Shown here in pieces: positions 40,086 through 52,187 of a DNA stretch of 64,000 nt. Each line of letters opens with the position of its first letter. Position 1 is the stretch's first letter. Source of the DNA: Phocoena phocoena (Eukaryota > Chordata > Mammalia > Artiodactyla > Phocoenidae). The DNA lies in assembly GCF_963924675.1 (NCBI RefSeq), contig NC_089220.1, positions 86,183,168-86,247,167 of the forward strand, in the 5' to 3' direction. The position numbers were made by a program, and so were the translations under genes. The notes beneath the pieces are model-generated. The model made no database searches. It saw only the letters and a program-made list of their open reading frames with translations, and was not told the origin of the DNA.

Positions 40086-40612
40086 TTGACTCAAATGACA
40101 TGGAACTGCCAGATTAACTTTCCTAATATATTTCAAGATGTCACTTTTCTAATCAGGTACATCCAACAGTTCCCAACTGTCAACAAATCCAAATCATTCT
40201 ACTTTTATATTCCTAATTGCCTATCACAGTTCAGCCCACAATATAAGTTTAATATATAGTCTCAAATAATTCAACTCATATTATTGAATAAATGAATAAA
40301 TGGATGAGAAAACTTCTACTGTATTGCTAATCTGTGTTAGATACTAGGATCTTAATACTTGCTTTAACATTTCCCAATTCACCAATCTTAATACATAGTA
40401 TGCACCGAATAAAAAACTTATTAAAGCCTATAATATACATATAAGCACTATCAGCTTTTAATCTGCCCACAGATAACATTATGCCTCCAAGTCAATGAAA
40501 TACTAAAACTCAGCAACACCTATGTGTGTGTATACATAGATGTGTGTGTATACATAGATGTGCATGTATGTAAAATACATTATTTCATTTTAAAGATAAA
40601 AGTACTAAAACA

Positions 40613-40821
40613 GGGCTTCCCTGGTGGCGCAGTGGTTGAGAGTCCGCCTGCCGATGCAGGGGACACGGGTTCGTGCCCCAGTCCGGGAAGATCCCACATG
40701 CCGCGGAGCGGCTGGGCCTGTGAGCCATGGCTGCTGAGCCTGCGCTTCCGGAGCCTGTGCTCCGCAACGGGAGAGGCCACAACAGTGAGAGGCCTGCATA
40801 CTGCAAAAAAAAAAAAAAAAA
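40613..40821 (+). mobile_element. CHR-2-type SINE
   Basis: Sense, full-length short form with an A18-like tail. The target agtactaaaaca is found at 40601-40612 and 40822-40833. Low divergence from the other CHR-2 copies here. Confidence 0.95.
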
Positions 40822-40833
40822 AGTACTAAAACA

Positions 40834-41426
40834 TCTTAAAGGTTGCACATATTATATGAGCCTATTTGTATAAAATTTTATGCATATATCTCTGTGCCTG
40901 TATATTGAGAAAGTTGTCTGTGAAAATGTTTAGATGGCTTTTACCGTTTTTCTCTGAAATTTTATAGTTTGTTGTAATTAATTTGTATGTAATTTTTTAA
41001 AAAGCAAAACTATTTAAGCTGTTTTAAGGAAAAATTCTTTTTGAATCCTCAACAGTAAAGGGATTAAAAATAATCCCTCCCATCTCACTCAAAAACATAC
41101 TGAATCATATTTGGGAAGTAAATATTGAAGTCCTAAGAATAGGTAGCTACATAAATTAGAAGATAGTTTTAATTTTTAGAAAGACACGTTATATACTCAA
41201 AGGCCCTGAAATAATTCCTTATTAAATTAAAAATGATAGGAAAATTATCAGTATTTATAGCACAGTACTGAATTTTCATTATTTCACATGATTACTGAAG
41301 AGTAATTACATTTATCTCACAATGAAGCAATCATTTTTTTTTTCAGAGATCACATGTATTTCACATCCACTCTAGATGCAATTTTTTTAAAAAGACATTT
41401 AACAGTGTGTAGAACTAAGGAATTTC
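40834..41426. other. A/T-rich intergenic sequence, nothing recognised
   Basis: No exon or named repeat seen. Confidence 0.4.
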
Positions 41427-42021
41427 TTTTTTTTTTAATTTTTATTTTATATTGGAGTATAGTTGATTTACAATGTTGTGTTAGTTTCAGGTGTACAGCA
41501 AAGTGATTCAGTTATACATACAAATATATCTATTTTTCAGAATCTTTTCCCATATAGGTTATTATAGAATATTGAGTAGAGTTCCTTGTGCTATATAATA
41601 GGTCCTTGTTGATTATCTGTTTTATATATAGTAGTGTGTTTATGTTAATCCCAAACTCCTAATTTATCCCTACCCTCCACCTTTCCTCTTCAGTAACTGT
41701 AAGTTTGTTTTCTATATCTGTGAATCCATTACTGTTTTGTAAGTAAGTTCATTTGTATTGTTTTTTTAAGATTCCACATATAAGTGATATCATATGATAT
41801 TTGTCTTTCTGTCTGACTTACTTAGTATGATAATCTCTAGGTCCATCCATATTGCTGCAAATGACATTATTTTGTTCTTTTTTATGGCTGAGTAGTATTC
41901 CATTGTATAGATGTACCACATCTTTTTTATCCATTCATCTGTTGATGGACATTCATGTTACTTCCATGTCTTGGCTATTGTCTCATTTATTCTGCTGTTG
42001 ATTCCTTCTAGTGCATTTTTC

Positions 42022-42303
42022 TTTCTTTAAAAAAAATTATTATTTATTTATTTTGGCTGTGCTGGGTCTTAGTTGAGGCACGCAGGATCTTTGCTACCAT
42101 GTGCAGGGTCTTTTAGTTGCAGCATGTGGACTTCTTAGTTGCAGCATGTGGACTTCTTAGTTGCGGCATGCGACTCTTAGTTGCGGCATGCGGACTCTTA
42201 GTTGAAGCATACATGTGGGATCTAGTTCCCCGACCAGGAATCGAACCCAGGCTCCCTGCATTGGGTGTGTGGAGTCTTACCCACTGGACCACCAGGGAAG
42301 TCC
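42022..42303 (-). mobile_element. CHR-related SINE with internal amplification
   Basis: Antisense tRNA SINE in which the 'cttagttgcagcatgtggac' unit recurs about four times with small changes (42113-42205). Target copies ctagtgcatttttc (42008-42021) and ctagtgtatttttc (42304-42317), one mismatch. Confidence 0.88.
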
Positions 42304-42504
42304 CTAGTGTATTTTTCATTTCAATTATTGCATTCTTGAACTCTGTTTGTTCTTTGTATCTTCTCTTTGTTAAACATTTCTTATATCTTATCAGTCTGTG
42401 TCTCCATTCTTTTTCTGAGATCTTGGATATCTTTACTATCATTACTCTGAATACCTTTTTGGGTAGATTGCCTGTCTCCACTTCACTTAGTTGTTCTTCT
42501 GGGG

Positions 42505-42548
42505 TTTTATCTTGCTCCCTCACCTTCAGGTGAGGGAGCAAGATAAAA
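42505..42548. repeat. Perfect 21-bp inverted repeat with 2-nt loop
   Basis: The left arm 42505-42525 (starting ttttatcttgctcc) is the exact reverse complement of the right arm 42528-42548, separated by 'tc'. It lies inside L1 ORF1 N-terminal sequence, where other L1 copies continue without such a fold-back. Confidence 0.95.
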
Positions 42549-43749
42549 CATATTTCTCTGCCATTTCATGTTATCTAACTTTCTGTGTTTGTGGTCTCCG
42601 TTCCACAGGCTGCAGGGTTGTAGTTCCTCTTTGCTTCTGGTGTCTTCCCCCTGGTAGGTGAGGCTGTTCTAGAGGCTTTTGCAGCCCTTCTGGTGGGAGG
42701 GACTGGTGCCTGCCCACTGGTGGGTGGAGCTGGGTCTGGTCCCTCTGGTGGGCAGGGCTGTGTCAAGGGATGCATTTAAAGGGGGCTAGGGGCTCAGGAA
42801 GACTTTAAGTAGCCTGTCTGCTGATGGGTGGGGCTGCATTCCCACCTTGTTGGTTGTTTGACCTGAGGCATCCTAGCACTGGAGCCTACAGGCTGTTGGG
42901 TGGGGCCAGGTCTTGGTGTCAAAATGACAGCCTCCAGGAGAGCTCACACCAATGGGTACTCCCCGGTACCTCCACCACCAGTGTCCTCGTCCCCACAGTG
43001 AGCCACAGCCACCCCCACCTCCCAGGGAGACTCTCGAAGACCAGCAAGTAGTTCTGGCCCAGGCTCCTACGAAGTCACTGCTTTTTCCCTGGGTCCTGGT
43101 GCGCATGAGACCTCGTGTGCACCCTCCAAGAGTGGAGTTTCTGTTTCCCCCAGTCCTGTGGCGTTCCTGCAATCAAGCCCTGCTAGCCTTCAAAGCCAAA
43201 TGCTTTGGGGGCTCCTCCCCCTGATATCAGACCCCCAGGCTGGGGAGCCTGACATGGGGCTCAGAACTCTCACTCCTGTGGGAGCACACCTGCAATATAA
43301 TTATTTTCCAGTTTGTGGGTCACCCACCAGGCAGGTATGGGATTTGATTGTATTGCGAATGTGCCCTTTCTACCATCTCATTGTGGTTTCTTTTTTGTCT
43401 TTGGATGTAGCATATTTATTTAGTAGGTTCCAGTCTTTTCTGTCAATTGTTGTTCAACAGTTAGTTGTGATTTTGCTGTTTTCATGAGAGGAGGTGAGCT
43501 CAAGTCCTTCTATTCTACCATCTTGTCTCCACCTCCTCAGGACTCCTGTAGCTGAACTCTGGGGGAAAATATTCTCCCATGAAAGGAGGTACAAAGACTT
43601 CTACACACCTTTTTATCCCATAGCACGTCCTTATAATCTTCCAGAACCTCAGCTTTCAGCACATTCTCTACCGTCCAGCAGACAGACACCCTGGTAAAAT
43701 GGGAGCCCCTAGGTGCTACTGCCACAGGCTGCTCCGGCCCCTTCAATGC

Positions 43750-44110
43750 AGTTTGGATTTGCATTTTTCTCATAGTTAGTGATATGGAGCAGCTTTTCAT
43801 ATGCTTATTGGCCATTTGTGTATCAACTTTGAAGAAATGTCTATTCAAATCCTTTGGACATTTTTAAATTGGGTTATTTAATTCTTGTTGTTAAGTTATA
43901 GGAGTTCTTTATATATTCTGGATATTAGCCCCTTATCGGATTTATGATTTGTAAATATTTTCTCATAAACCATAGGTTGCCTTTTCACTCTGTTGATTGT
44001 GTCCTTTGATGAACAGTAGTTTCAAAGTTTGATGTAGTCCCATTTGTCTATTTTTGCTTTGGTTGTCTGTGCTGAAACCTTATTTAAATCAGCCTGGGTT
44101 ATGGTGTCCT
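43750..44110 (-). repeat. Old L1 fragment, antisense
   Basis: 'ggatttgcatttttctcata', 'tattctggatattagcccct' and 'gatgtagtcccatttgtcta' in L1 antisense order. Diverged. Confidence 0.75.
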
Positions 44111-44199
44111 ACCTTAAGTGCCTACTAGAAGGAAATTTCTCTGGAGGATATTAACAGTATCCAGAACCTGACTTAATCTCTATGATTTTTATATACAAT

Positions 44200-44690
44200 A
44201 TTTAGCATTCAATGAGAAATTACCAACCATAACAGAAAAAAAGACCAAATGACTGAGAACCAAGAGAAAATATAGACAATAGAAATAGGCCCATGGGAGA
44301 TCCAGGTATTAGAGTTATTCATCACAGACTTTAGAAAATATGTTTATTATATTCAAGAAAATAAATGATAATCTGCAGAATTTTGGCAGATGATTGAAAT
44401 ATGTAGTAAATAATCTAATGGAGATTCTAGTATTGACAAATACAGTAACTAAAATTAAAAACATCATAAATGAGTTTAAAAACAGATTAATCCCAGCAGA
44501 AGAGAAGATTGGTGAGCTGGAGAACAAATCAATAGAAGAGAGTCAAATTAAGCATGGAGGAAAAAGTCTCTGTGAAACGGCAGTCCCAGAGGAGAAGAGA
44601 GAGAAAGAGAATTGGGCAGAAGAAATTTTTGAAGAGATAATGCCAAGAATGTTCCAAAACTAAAACCACCAATTCAAGATGTGCTAAGAA
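44200..44690 (+). repeat. HAL1/L1 ORF1-like remnant, sense
   Basis: The 89-residue open frame 44394-44663 contains KIKNIINEFKNRLIPAEEKI and ENWAEEIFEEIMPRMFQN, resembling the coiled-coil ORF1 of HAL1 or an old L1. No complete ORF1. Confidence 0.55.
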
Positions 44691-44702
44691 CTCTAGTCAG
44701 GA

Positions 44703-44870
44703 CTTTTTTTTTGGCTGAATGTGGTCTTAGTTGCAGCACATGGGATCTTCACTGCCGCATATGGGATCTTCGTTGCGGCATGCGGGATCTAGTTCCCTGA
44801 CCAGGGATCAAACCTGGGCCCCCTGCATTGGGAGCACAGAGTCTTAACCACTGGACCACCAAGGAAGTCT
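44703..44870 (-). mobile_element. CHR-related SINE, antisense
   Basis: Short T tail, 'gggatctagttccctgacca' body and 'ccaccaaggaagtct' head. The target ctctagtcagga is duplicated at 44691-44702 and 44871-44882. Confidence 0.92.
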
Positions 44871-44882
44871 CTCTAGTCAGGA

Positions 44883-46564
44883 TTTAAAAAAAACTTTTTT
44901 AAGTAACCAGAGAAAAACATATTACTTTCAAAGTAGTAAAATAAGATAAATAGATGATATCGCAATGAAAACAATATAAGCCAGAAGATAAATGAAATGA
45001 TCTTCAAAAATGCTGAAGGAGAAACCGGCTAATCTATAATTGTATATATGAGAGAATATATTCCAACAAACGAAGGCTTATATTTCCAGGCAAACAAACT
45101 TTCCTTGTTATATTTTGTTATGCCCACAGCAGCAAACACAGGGGCTCAAGAAACATTCATGGACTGATGGGTTTAATGAACAAATGAAAAATTAGAAAGC
45201 TGAACAAGGATTCCCTAGTTTGTTGTTTTGGGGTTTTTTTAGTTTTGAATTATAGAATGATAATGCTAATGTCTGGGTGAGATTAATCATTGATAGTCTT
45301 TTAATGTTTTTCTTGATAGAAGCCTATTACCCAAAGAATTGGATAGCTCACCTCATTCCATAAAAGGGGTAAAGTTTAAAAATATATAAGGAAACTGAAA
45401 GTCAATTAACATAATTCCTGGTCTGTCATTCTGTATTTGTAACTCAGTTAATATCTACAGCACGGGTCTTAATGAGTCACTCTTTTCTTAGCCAAAGTGT
45501 TCTGCAGTCCAGTTTAAAAGAGCTTGTAAGACCATATGACTTTTAACATTTCCTGCAGGATTTTTTCCAGGCCTGAACAACTTGTGAGTCAATGCACAGC
45601 TATTTCTGGATTTAAGTAGGATGGGAGAGTGGTCTGTCTGTCAGCTCACTGAAGGTCAGGGGCTGAGCTGGGGTTCTGGATGCAGGAACTTTCTTTATCC
45701 TTATTGTGCCCCAGCTGGACACCGAAGTGTGTGAGCAGCTGGGCTTTACTGCAGAACTTCAGACATACTCTGCAGGTTCATTGTGTTTGCATACCTATGC
45801 CTGCTGTAAGTTTTTTGGTTCTGAATTATAGCCCCTTTAAACTGTGGGAACCTTGACTCCCTTGCCAAATGTGTAACACAGTAATAAACTAAGCAGGCAT
45901 TTAAGAAGTAGTTCCTGGAGAATGCAGACTGTACCATGGAGGAGTGGCTGTAGAATATACCATCCATAAATGAGAAATAGGCCATTTCCAGCTAACATGA
46001 AGATCAATTATTTTTTAAGGTTTGAGTCACACTTTTAAGAAGGTAACATGGAGAGTAGAGCAGTGTGAACTGGTATCCAGGCCAAGCTATGCTCCTCACC
46101 CATGGTTTTCTGGGCCAGTATTCCGCCTCTGAGGCTCAGTACCTTTAAAATCAGGAGGTTGGATTAGTTACTTCCTATGCTGGATAGTTTCCATTTGTAT
46201 ATACTCTGCACCCCTCTCCACCTTGCCTTGTGCCCCAAAGCTGGATGATGGACCAGTGTAGATGATACACAAAGGCTCCCTGCCCTCTGACCCCCATTAT
46301 GTCCTTTGCCTAACAAGGGGCACAAACATAAAATCAGAGGATGGGGAAAAGCGAGGTTGCAGTATCAATTCTTCTGATTCCCTCCCTGTAGCGTCACCAA
46401 AGGTCAGTTCCTGGCAGGCAGCCTTCTCCACAAAGCTCCTTCTGTCTCCTGTTTCCAACAGTCTCCGCCTCCTCTCGCTCCTCAAGGCCTAAGTCTCTGG
46501 GTGCCCCACAGTTACTGTGGTTCTCTACCCCCTGCCCACCTCTAAATAGCCCCTCTCCTAAAAA
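44883..46564. other. Intergenic; L1/HAL1-like start, then nothing recognised
   Basis: 44883-45110 may continue the ORF1-like remnant ('gatcttcaaaaatgctgaag' wording). From there to 46564 I identify no exon or repeat. Confidence 0.4.
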
Positions 46565-46631
46565 TATACCCCCCTCACAGACAGAATTAAAAGGAGAAAT
46601 AGATAAATCCACAGTCATAATGGGAGATTTT

Positions 46632-46963
46632 TTTTTTTTTAATTTTTGGCTGTTTTGGGTCTTAGTTGCTGCGCGCGGGCTTTCTCTAGTTGCAGCGAAC
46701 GGGGCCTACTCTGCGGTGCTCGGGCTTCTCATTGCTGTGGCTTCTCTTGTTACGGAGCATGGGCTCTAGGTGCACAGGCTTCAGTAGTTGTGGTGAGTGG
46801 GCTCTGTAGTTGTGGCTCGAGGGCTCTAGAGCACAGGCTCGGTGGTTGTGGCGCACAGGCTTAGCTGCTTCGCAGCATGTGGGATCTTCCTGGACTAGGA
46901 CTCGAACCCCTGTCCCCTGCATTGGCAGGCGGATTCTTAACCACTGCACCACCAGGGAAGTCC
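46632..46963 (-). mobile_element. CHR-type SINE, long form (first of a pair)
   Basis: Antisense, with the internal 'ttgtggctcgagggctctag' segment. Flanked by cataatgggagatttt on the left (46616-46631) and again at 46964-46980. Confidence 0.9.
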
Positions 46964-46980
46964 CATAATGGGAGATTTTA

Positions 46981-47291
46981 TTTTATTTTATTTTATTTAT
47001 TTATTTTTGGCTGTGTTGGGTCTTTGTTGCTACGCGTGGGCTTTCTCTAGCTGTGGCAAACGGGGGCTACTCTTCGTTGTGGTGTGCAGGCTTCTCATTG
47101 CGGTGGCTTCTCTTGTTGTGGAGCATGGGCTCTAGGCACGCAGGCTTCAGTAGTTGTGGCATGCGGCTCAGTAGTTGTGGCTCGCAGGCTTAGTTGCTCC
47201 GTGGTATGTGGGATCTTCCTGGACCAGGGCTTGAACCGTGTCCCCTGCATTGGCAGGCACATTCTTAACCACTGCGCCACCATGGAAGTCC
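46981..47291 (-). mobile_element. CHR-type SINE (second of a pair, same target)
   Basis: Antisense with an (ATTTT)n tail. It is flanked by the same target sequence, cataatgggagatttta, at 46964-46980 and 47292-47308. It differs from its neighbour at many positions and lacks an internal segment, so it is not a recent copy of it. Confidence 0.9.
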
Positions 47292-47560
47292 CATAATGGG
47301 AGATTTTAATACACTTCTCCTAATAATTTATAGAACAAACAAAAAAAACATGCGTTACAAAACTGCAGAACACACACTCAAGAGCACATGAAACATCTGT
47401 CAAAATGGACCACACTCTGGTCCACAGCACAGGTCTCAACAAATTGCAAAGGATTAAAATCAGATGGAGTAATCTAGTCGCATTGGAACTAGGCTAGAAA
47501 TCAGTACCAAACGGTAACTAGAAAATCCCCAAGTACAATGGATGTAAAAAATATGTTTCT

Positions 47561-48890
47561 AAAATCAGCCTTTCGTTCCCCCTCTGTTTCTAATCTTGAC
47601 CCTTCTCCCTCCAACTTGGTGAAGAGTGACAGAGCTCTTTCTCACATTCCCACAGATTCCTATATTGTCCCAGCTCAAGCATTTACTGAACCCTCTTGCT
47701 ATCCCCAGCAATTGGCCTGCCTCCCCTTAGGAAGCTCTGTGCTCGTGTACAGTCTGAAGCCAGGTCCCATCCTATGGGTCTGAGGCAAGCTGGGAGCACT
47801 TTGCAATCAAATTCTTTTTGTCTGTACTTCTTCTGAAAAAGCAGCAGACCCAAAGCTGGCACCAGGTGCTTTCCAGACACTGAAAAGTTGGGTCTTATGG
47901 GCAGGTAGAGAGGCAGTACTTGCTGCACATTTGTTGTTTCCCTGCTAGTCAGTGGGCAGATGGTGAGGGAGAAACGCTGGGCAATGGGCCTTGAAGCATC
48001 ATGCCAGAGACCAAAGGAGGAGCAGGGCCTGGGAAACAAAGTCTAGCTCTTGCTGCTGCCTGCCCTTTCCACACTGCCAGCCTCAGCCTCTTTTGTTATC
48101 TACAGGGTTGGGGTGAATGAGGGTTTCTGCCACTTCCTTGAACTTCAGGTTCGTTTCTGGCACTAACAAGGACACCCCTAGGACCAAAGGGCAGACTTCT
48201 AGGAGCACTGGACAGCATGGTATAGTGGGAATTTGGAGTTGCAGTGACTTTGCTGTGTGATCTTAAACAAGTTATCTAATCTCTCTGAACCAGATAAAGT
48301 CCTTTGAATGCAAGTAATTGAGGGAACTCCTAGAACTGATAGAAAAAGGAGGACCAAGCTCAGAACCAGGAGAAGGGTGGAATCCAGGGCAGCTCAGGAG
48401 GTCTAGGAAGCAGGAGCTGCTGGATGGTCTCTTTCTGGGGCTCTGTTGACAGGATGGATCAGCTCCAAATCTCTGCCTTCTCTGGCTCACTTCCCTCTGC
48501 AGCCAAAGTCCTAGGAGAAGCGTCTGGTCCAGTGTAAGTCACATGCCCACCTCTTGGCTAGAGGAAGGCAGGGAGCCTTGGCTGACAGACCCACCAGAGC
48601 TACTATGAGGAACAAAGGGATTTCTCCAGAAGAAGCTGGGATGCTGTCACCAAAGGAAAGGCGAGAACAATCAATGAATGTCCATTACACTTTTGTGCCT
48701 CAGGTTTTTCCTCTATAAAATGGGAGTTATAATATCTATCTTGCAAGACTGTTATGAGAATGAGTTAATGTAATCTAGGTCATATGACTGGCAGGTACAG
48801 GGGAAGGTGATTGATAGAAGATAGATGATGTTATTAATGTCAATATCTACAGCAAGAAAGTGGTGCTGGGGAAAAAAAAAAAAAAAGACC
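47561..48890. other. Intergenic; MIR fragments only
   Basis: MIR-like wording at about 48210-48300 ('tgctgtgtgatcttaaacaa') and 48690-48775 ('tcctctataaaatgggagtt'). No exon recognised. Confidence 0.5.
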
Positions 48891-48894
48891 CTGG

Positions 48895-49060
48895 ATTTGG
48901 AATTAGAAGACCTAGGTTTGAGTCTGGCTCTGTCACTTTCAAGCTTTGAGGCCTTAAGCAAATCACTTAACTTTCTCTGACACTTAGTTTTTCCTTCTAC
49001 AAAATGGGGATAATAACAATACTGATCTCATAGGTGTTGTGAGGTTGAAACATGTGGAAG
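48895..49060 (+). repeat. MIR element
   Basis: 'ggtttgagtctggctctgtc', 'ttaagcaaatcacttaactt' and 'acaaaatggggataataaca' in MIR order. Preceded by a pure A run at 48871-48885. Confidence 0.8.
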
Positions 49061-49127
49061 CACATACGGGATTCATAATTTCCAGCATCTACAAGTCTTT
49101 ACTTTGTACCTGCAGCTAGACTTTTGT

Positions 49128-49443
49128 ACAGACCCACCTCGTTTTATTGCACTTTACTTACTGCATTTTGTAAACATTGTGTTTTTTACAAATTGAAGGT
49201 TTGTGGCAACCCTGTGTTGTCAGATAATAGTTAGCATTTTTTAGTAATAAAGTATTAATTAAGGACTGTACATTGTTTCTTTAGACACAGTGCTGTTGCA
49301 CACTTAATAGACTACTGTATGGTGTAAACATGACTTTTATATGCATTGGGAAACCCAAAAATTCGTGTGACTTGCTTTATTGTGATATTTGCTTTATTGC
49401 AGTGGTCTTGAACCAAACCTGCAATATCTCTGAGGTCTGCCAG
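49128..49443. mobile_element. Tigger-type (pogo) DNA transposon remnant
   Basis: 'acaaattgaaggtttgtggc' with 'gttttattgcactttactta' at the left and 'gcaatatctctgaggtctgc' at the right, matching non-autonomous Tigger1 ends. Internal part deleted. Confidence 0.78.
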
Positions 49444-49849
49444 TGCTGAATTCCACTGGGGTTGGGGGTTAGGAGTTGAGAATGAATGGGGGAGGACCTT
49501 GTTTGCCTTGTTTACTGCTCTATCCCCTGGGCCTAGAATATTCTACACATAGGTACTCCATAAATGTTAAATGAATAGATGAAAGACAACCTTGACATTC
49601 AAGGAAGGCCTTAACTCCAAGGCCATCAGAGTGACTCTGATGGAAATTGCAAGGTCCTATGACAGATGAGGATGGAGAACTATTTGTCCTTTAAGTGCTT
49701 CTCAAATCACGTGAAGTCTGCTCAGCGCTGCAAAATAGGATCAACTTAAGCATTGACATCGCAGGCAATGACTATGAATCAAGATTTAGAGGAAACAGAT
49801 GCCTGAAGATGATCATGGTCCAAATCCCTTAGACTGCCACCTGAAGCTC

Positions 49850-50290
49850 TTCACCCCCTGGCTCTTGCCACATTTTTTTCCTGCAACTTGCTCCATCCTG
49901 CTCTGATCTCTAGCCATCTCAGTGACATGCGGTTCCTGACTGCTTTACTCCACCCCCAACCCTTCAATGCTGCTGAGTCTATTTGGCTAACTCCTGGACT
50001 TTTAGCTTTCAGCTTAAATGCCACTCCCTCCAGGAAGTCTTCCTTGATCCACAATCGTAAGACTGGACTAACTGCCCCTCCTCACGCTCCCACAACACCC
50101 CGTACTCACCCTCATGGTGGTTCTCACCACTCTGTATTGTAACCTCCTGTTTATTTTTCATTCTTGATATGCTTAGACTTGAGCTCCATGAGGGCAAGTC
50201 TTGGTCCTTCTTATGTCCTCGGTGCCTAACTCAGGGCCTGGCCCCTAGTAGAAACTCAGTGAATATTTGTTGAGGAAAAGAGTAAATGAA
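49850..50290 (+). repeat. L2 LINE 3' end
   Basis: 'cttaaatgccactccctcca', 'gacttgagctccatgagggc' and 'actcagtgaatatttgttga' are characteristic of the L2 3' end. Another L2-like tail lies at 49500-49590. Confidence 0.8.
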
Positions 50291-50315
50291 TATGATGTTA
50301 AAATCAGGATTTGTG

Positions 50316-50433
50316 GGAATTCCCTGGTTGTCCAGGGGTTAGGACTCTGAGCTTCCACTGCAGGGGGCAGGGGTTCAATCCCTCGTCGGGGAACTAAGAT
50401 CCCGCATGCTGTGCGGCAGCCAAAAAAAAAAAA
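50316..50433 (+). mobile_element. Short tRNA-derived SINE
   Basis: A 118-bp form: 'ggaattccctggttgtccag', 'caatccctcgtcggggaact' and an A tail. The target aatcaggatttgtg is duplicated at 50302-50315 and 50435-50448. Confidence 0.93.
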
Positions 50434-51284
50434 AAATCAGGATTTGTGAAAGAGTCTGGGAGTGCGGTAGCTTAAGTGTTTCAGAGGTCATTGTCTCTGT
50501 AAGATGCTCCCCTCCATGATGTTTTCCTTAAGCCATTTTTCATAATTGTCAGATGATAATTATAGAAAAAATAATTATAGGCTGCCTCTAGCTCCATGCT
50601 GCCAGGATTCTCCTGGTTCTCAGCCCTCTCTTTAACATGGCTATCAACCTACTCTGTAATTCCCACCACACCCTCTCTTCTCTCTCTGATTGACAGCACT
50701 TACCCTTTTGTTCATATATAATAGAAGTATTTAACTTTTTAGTTTAATGTGTGCATTTAATATATACCGTAAACAGCTGACTCAGTCAGGTAGCCAGTTC
50801 CTAGAGGGCAGGTGTATCATGCCTTTGTGCAGAGCTTCTCGCATTGCTGTGAGAAAGTGGGTGTGTCCCAGAGGAGATAATGCTTGCGGTTGCTTTGTGC
50901 TCAGTAGGACCATAAACACAAGCTGCAACCAATAGAAAAGTCTGAGAGTATTTCATTCCCTACCCAAAATCTACCTCACTGCATTATTCAGCTGGCTTTC
51001 TCCCTGGAACCCAGCCATCCCAGGGCCATGCTAGACCACAACGCACTGGTGGACTTTCAGCCAAGGGGTTGGAACTGTTAAGACTGAGGGACCTCTTGGA
51101 TGTGATTTGGGAAGGGATTCAAAGGATGGCCAAGTGAGAGATCTTCCAGACTTTTTTCTAAGTCACAAAGATAGTAGCATGTAGAAACACCTTTTGTTTT
51201 CCTAACTCAATCACGACTGATACACCATCTGTAAGCACCTTCCTTATTGGTTGACATGTTTATTCTCTGTCTCCCTCACCCCCC

Positions 51285-51405
51285 GGCAGGATGTAAGCTC
51301 CAGGGGGGCAGGGACTTTGCTTTATTTACCACTTCATCCTGTACACTCAGAACAGTGCCTGGCACATACCAGGCACTCAGTAAATGTTTCTTGAATGAGT
51401 GAGTG
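51285..51405 (+). repeat. L2/MIR-type 3' tail
   Basis: 'gtaagctccaggggggcagg' to 'gcactcagtaaatgtttctt'. It lies just beyond, or within, the TGM5 3' UTR. Confidence 0.7.
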
Positions 51406-51499
51406 GGCTCAGGTAGTAAAACAGTAGGAGACTCCCAGAATCCAGGGAACAGGTGGGAGCTGCTGTGGGGGAAGTAACAACTGTATGGGCACAAAGATG

Positions 51500-51872
51500 A
51501 GAATGAGGGCTGAAGTTTATTGGTACTAGGGAAGTAGCCATTGCAATGACAAAGTGACAGTGAGCTGCTCAGCCAGTCTTCTTCTTTTCTGGACATCTGG
51601 GGATCAGTAAATCATGGCCAAGTCCAACAATTCTGGACTGTATGGCCAATCTCACAATTCTGGACAGGACACCATGGAATTCCTGGGCCCTTAACAGAGT
51701 CCTGGGGAGCTGTGCAAATGGCCCAGGGGACTATCCATTGCCAGCATCTCTCTGCTGCTCATGTCGGAGCCCAGAGAAGCCTCTGTTTGGGTGGGGAATG
51801 GCACAGCTTGCGTTTGAACTTGCTCTTTCCCTGAAGCTTAACATCTACATGTCCACCTCATTGTCCCAGAAT
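51500..51872 (-). other. TGM5: Probable TGM5 3' UTR
   Basis: Sequence following the TGM5 stop codon on the - strand. An antisense AATAAA at 51521-51516 is a candidate poly(A) signal and another lies near 51320. Transcript end not determinable from sequence alone. Confidence 0.4.
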
Positions 51873-52026
51873 TTATAACCCAAAGTCTACATAGACGTTC
51901 CTGTAACCCTTGATGTCTTTAAACTTGTTGCTGCTCAGATTTGCTTGGATCTGCCTTTGGCCACTCTTGAAGGGGACAGTCTCCAGAGTGAGGCTAGCTC
52001 TGTGATGGGGTCTGAGGACTCCAGTG
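51873..52026 (-). pseudogene. TGM5: TGM5 exon 13 and normal stop
   Basis: 154 bp. Encodes [20 protein letters not shown] through [16 protein letters not shown], then TAA at 51875-51873. Acceptor gctgcag. No lesion. Confidence 0.93.
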
Positions 52027-52187
52027 CTGCAGCAGAGAAAGGAGAATGTCAGAAAACCATAGGATTATGATAACCCCACAGTCCCTTTCCATGCAGCAAC
52101 CAGGCCTCCCCTTTCCCTGTGTCCAGAAAGGACAGTGCTACCCCCAGGATAAGATGGGAGGGAGGGCGGAGCACTTCCAGCACTCAC

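Larger units (their letters stand above)
41428..43530 (-). mobile_element. L1 with both ends but most of the body deleted, antisense
   Basis: The left part (41428 to about 41985) is the 3' UTR/ORF2 end. The text then jumps to the ORF1 N-terminal region (about 42000-42560) and a long L1 5' UTR, closing at 'ctaccatcttgtctccacct' near 43530, the mirror of an L1 5' end. ORF2 is almost entirely missing. A SINE interrupts it at 42022-42303. Confidence 0.8.
46566..47560 (+). repeat. Old L1 ORF2 endonuclease fragment split by two SINEs
   Basis: The left piece 46566-46631 reads in frame as ELKGEIDKSTVIMGDF, a motif of the L1 endonuclease. The right piece (47292 to about 47560) continues with further diverged ORF2 sequence. 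Two SINEs lie between. Confidence 0.7.
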
